Made by a program: the position numbers and the translations under genes. The notes under the pieces were generated by a model. The model made no database searches and had not been told where the DNA came from. It saw nothing but the letters and a program-made list of their open reading frames with translations. Below, piece after piece: positions 6,657 to 7,094 of a stretch of 7,094 bases of DNA (position 1 is its first letter; every line of letters starts with the position of its first letter). The stretch comes from an uncultured Chlorobiaceae bacterium (GTDB lineage: Bacteria; Bacteroidota; Chlorobiia; Chlorobiales; Chlorobiaceae): assembly GCA_903874585.1 (NCBI GenBank), contig CAIQSY010000107.1, positions 1-7,094 on the forward strand, in the 5' to 3' direction.

Positions 6657-7094
6657 ATGCAATTCCGGAAAAGCTAACTGACGCCATGAACCCCCGATCA
6701 CCACGAAAGCTGATTACCTTCGACTGGGCAATGAAGCGATTACTTCGCAGCAAGGTCAATTTTGAGATACTCGAAGGCTTTTTAAGCGAGCTGCTTGGCG
6801 AGGATATCACTATCCTTGAAATTCTGGAGAGCGAAAGCAACAAGGAGAGCAGAGTCGACAAATTCAACCGTGTTGATCTCAAGGTCAAGAAAGGCAAAGG
6901 CGAACTTGTCATTATCGAAGTGCAGTATGACCGGGAATACGATTACCTGCAGCGGATACTCTATGGCACATCCCGGGTCATCACCGAGCATCAGAAGGAG
7001 GGTGATACCTACGCGACATTGGTCAAGGTTATCTCGGTCAATATTCTCTACTTTGACCTTGGTCATGGTTCTGACTACATCTATCATGGCACCA
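6653..7094 (+). CDS. Rpn-family PD-(D/E)XK nuclease, copy A2, 3' end outside window
   Basis: This is the first 147 codons of a close paralogue of the nuclease starting at 4790. No stop occurs before the right edge. Apart from the first residues, the visible protein differs from copy A1 at only about five of 129 positions (for example Gly to Val and Asn to Lys) and keeps the full active site: Asp in R-V-D-L-K-V and E-V-Q in I-I-E-V-Q. The start ATG 6653 lies in an ATGA overlap with the stop of the type B gene, pointing to translational coupling. An in-frame ATG at 6686 would give an N-terminus matching that of copy A1 more closely (M-N-P-R-S-P-R-K-L against M-N-H-I-R-K-L), so an 11-residue extension is uncertain. 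Whether the C-terminal half is intact cannot be seen. Confidence 0.85.
   Translation, partial: MNAIPEKLTDAMNPRSPRKLITFDWAMKRLLRSKVNFEILEGFLSELLGEDITILEILESESNKESRVDKFNRVDLKVKKGKGELVIIEVQYDREYDYLQRILYGTSRVITEHQKEGDTYATLVKVISVNILYFDLGHGSDYIYHGT
6707..7094 (+). repeat. direct repeat, copy 2 (5' part of nuclease gene A2)
   Basis: This is the partner of 4805-5192, in the same orientation and with no insertions or deletions. The left boundary falls at the Lys-Leu-Ile-Thr codons; upstream of it the two sequences are unlike, so the copied unit includes coding sequence but not the leader region. The right boundary lies outside the window. Confidence 0.9.

Noticed and set aside
4790..7094. Possibility that the nuclease genes form a classical insertion sequence or composite transposon
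   Set aside because: The A copies are direct repeats of coding sequence only; no terminal inverted repeats or target-site duplications were seen, and the right end is outside the window.

Overview
The window covers the downstream end of a surface or extracellular polysaccharide operon (1-4572) and then a cluster of Rpn/PD-(D/E)XK-type nuclease genes (about 4741 to the right edge). Every gene is on the + strand. No RNA gene, CRISPR array, classical insertion sequence or origin was seen. The Rpn genes, especially the type with a Lys-Leu-Ile-Thr-Phe-Asp-Trp N-terminus in several copies, together with moderate GC content, suggest Chlorobiota (green sulfur bacteria) or neighbouring Bacteroidota. 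This is inferred from remembered family distribution and was not tested by a search.

Polysaccharide part. An SLBB-domain export protein (cut by the left edge), a Wzz-type chain-length/co-polymerase protein, a WecA/MraY-type polyprenyl-phosphate sugar-1-phosphate transferase and GDP-mannose 4,6-dehydratase (gmd) follow each other with gaps of 13 and 17 bases and then a one-base overlap. They are almost certainly co-transcribed. Together they would supply GDP-4-keto-6-deoxymannose (precursor of GDP-fucose, GDP-rhamnose or GDP-perosamine), load the first sugar phosphate on undecaprenyl phosphate, set chain length and export the polymer. The enzyme that normally follows Gmd is not in the window. 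gmd differs in codon style from the genes before it.

Junction (4573-4789). This 217-base stretch has no sizeable gene. It holds a weak candidate terminator, a possible -10 box, and a good Shine-Dalgarno sequence seven bases before an 11-codon reading frame. That frame leads through two successive ATGA stop/start overlaps into the first nuclease gene.

Nuclease part. Three Rpn-family genes lie in A-B-A order. The first and third are paralogues, about 92% identical in DNA over the shared 388 bases, with mostly silent differences. The middle one is a different subtype with a C-terminal DUF4351 domain. Its stop overlaps the start of the third gene (ATGA), and it contains a well-placed internal start that would yield the DUF4351 domain alone. 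That resembles the intragenic small proteins known from enterobacterial rpn genes and is the most interesting lead here. The third gene is cut by the right edge.
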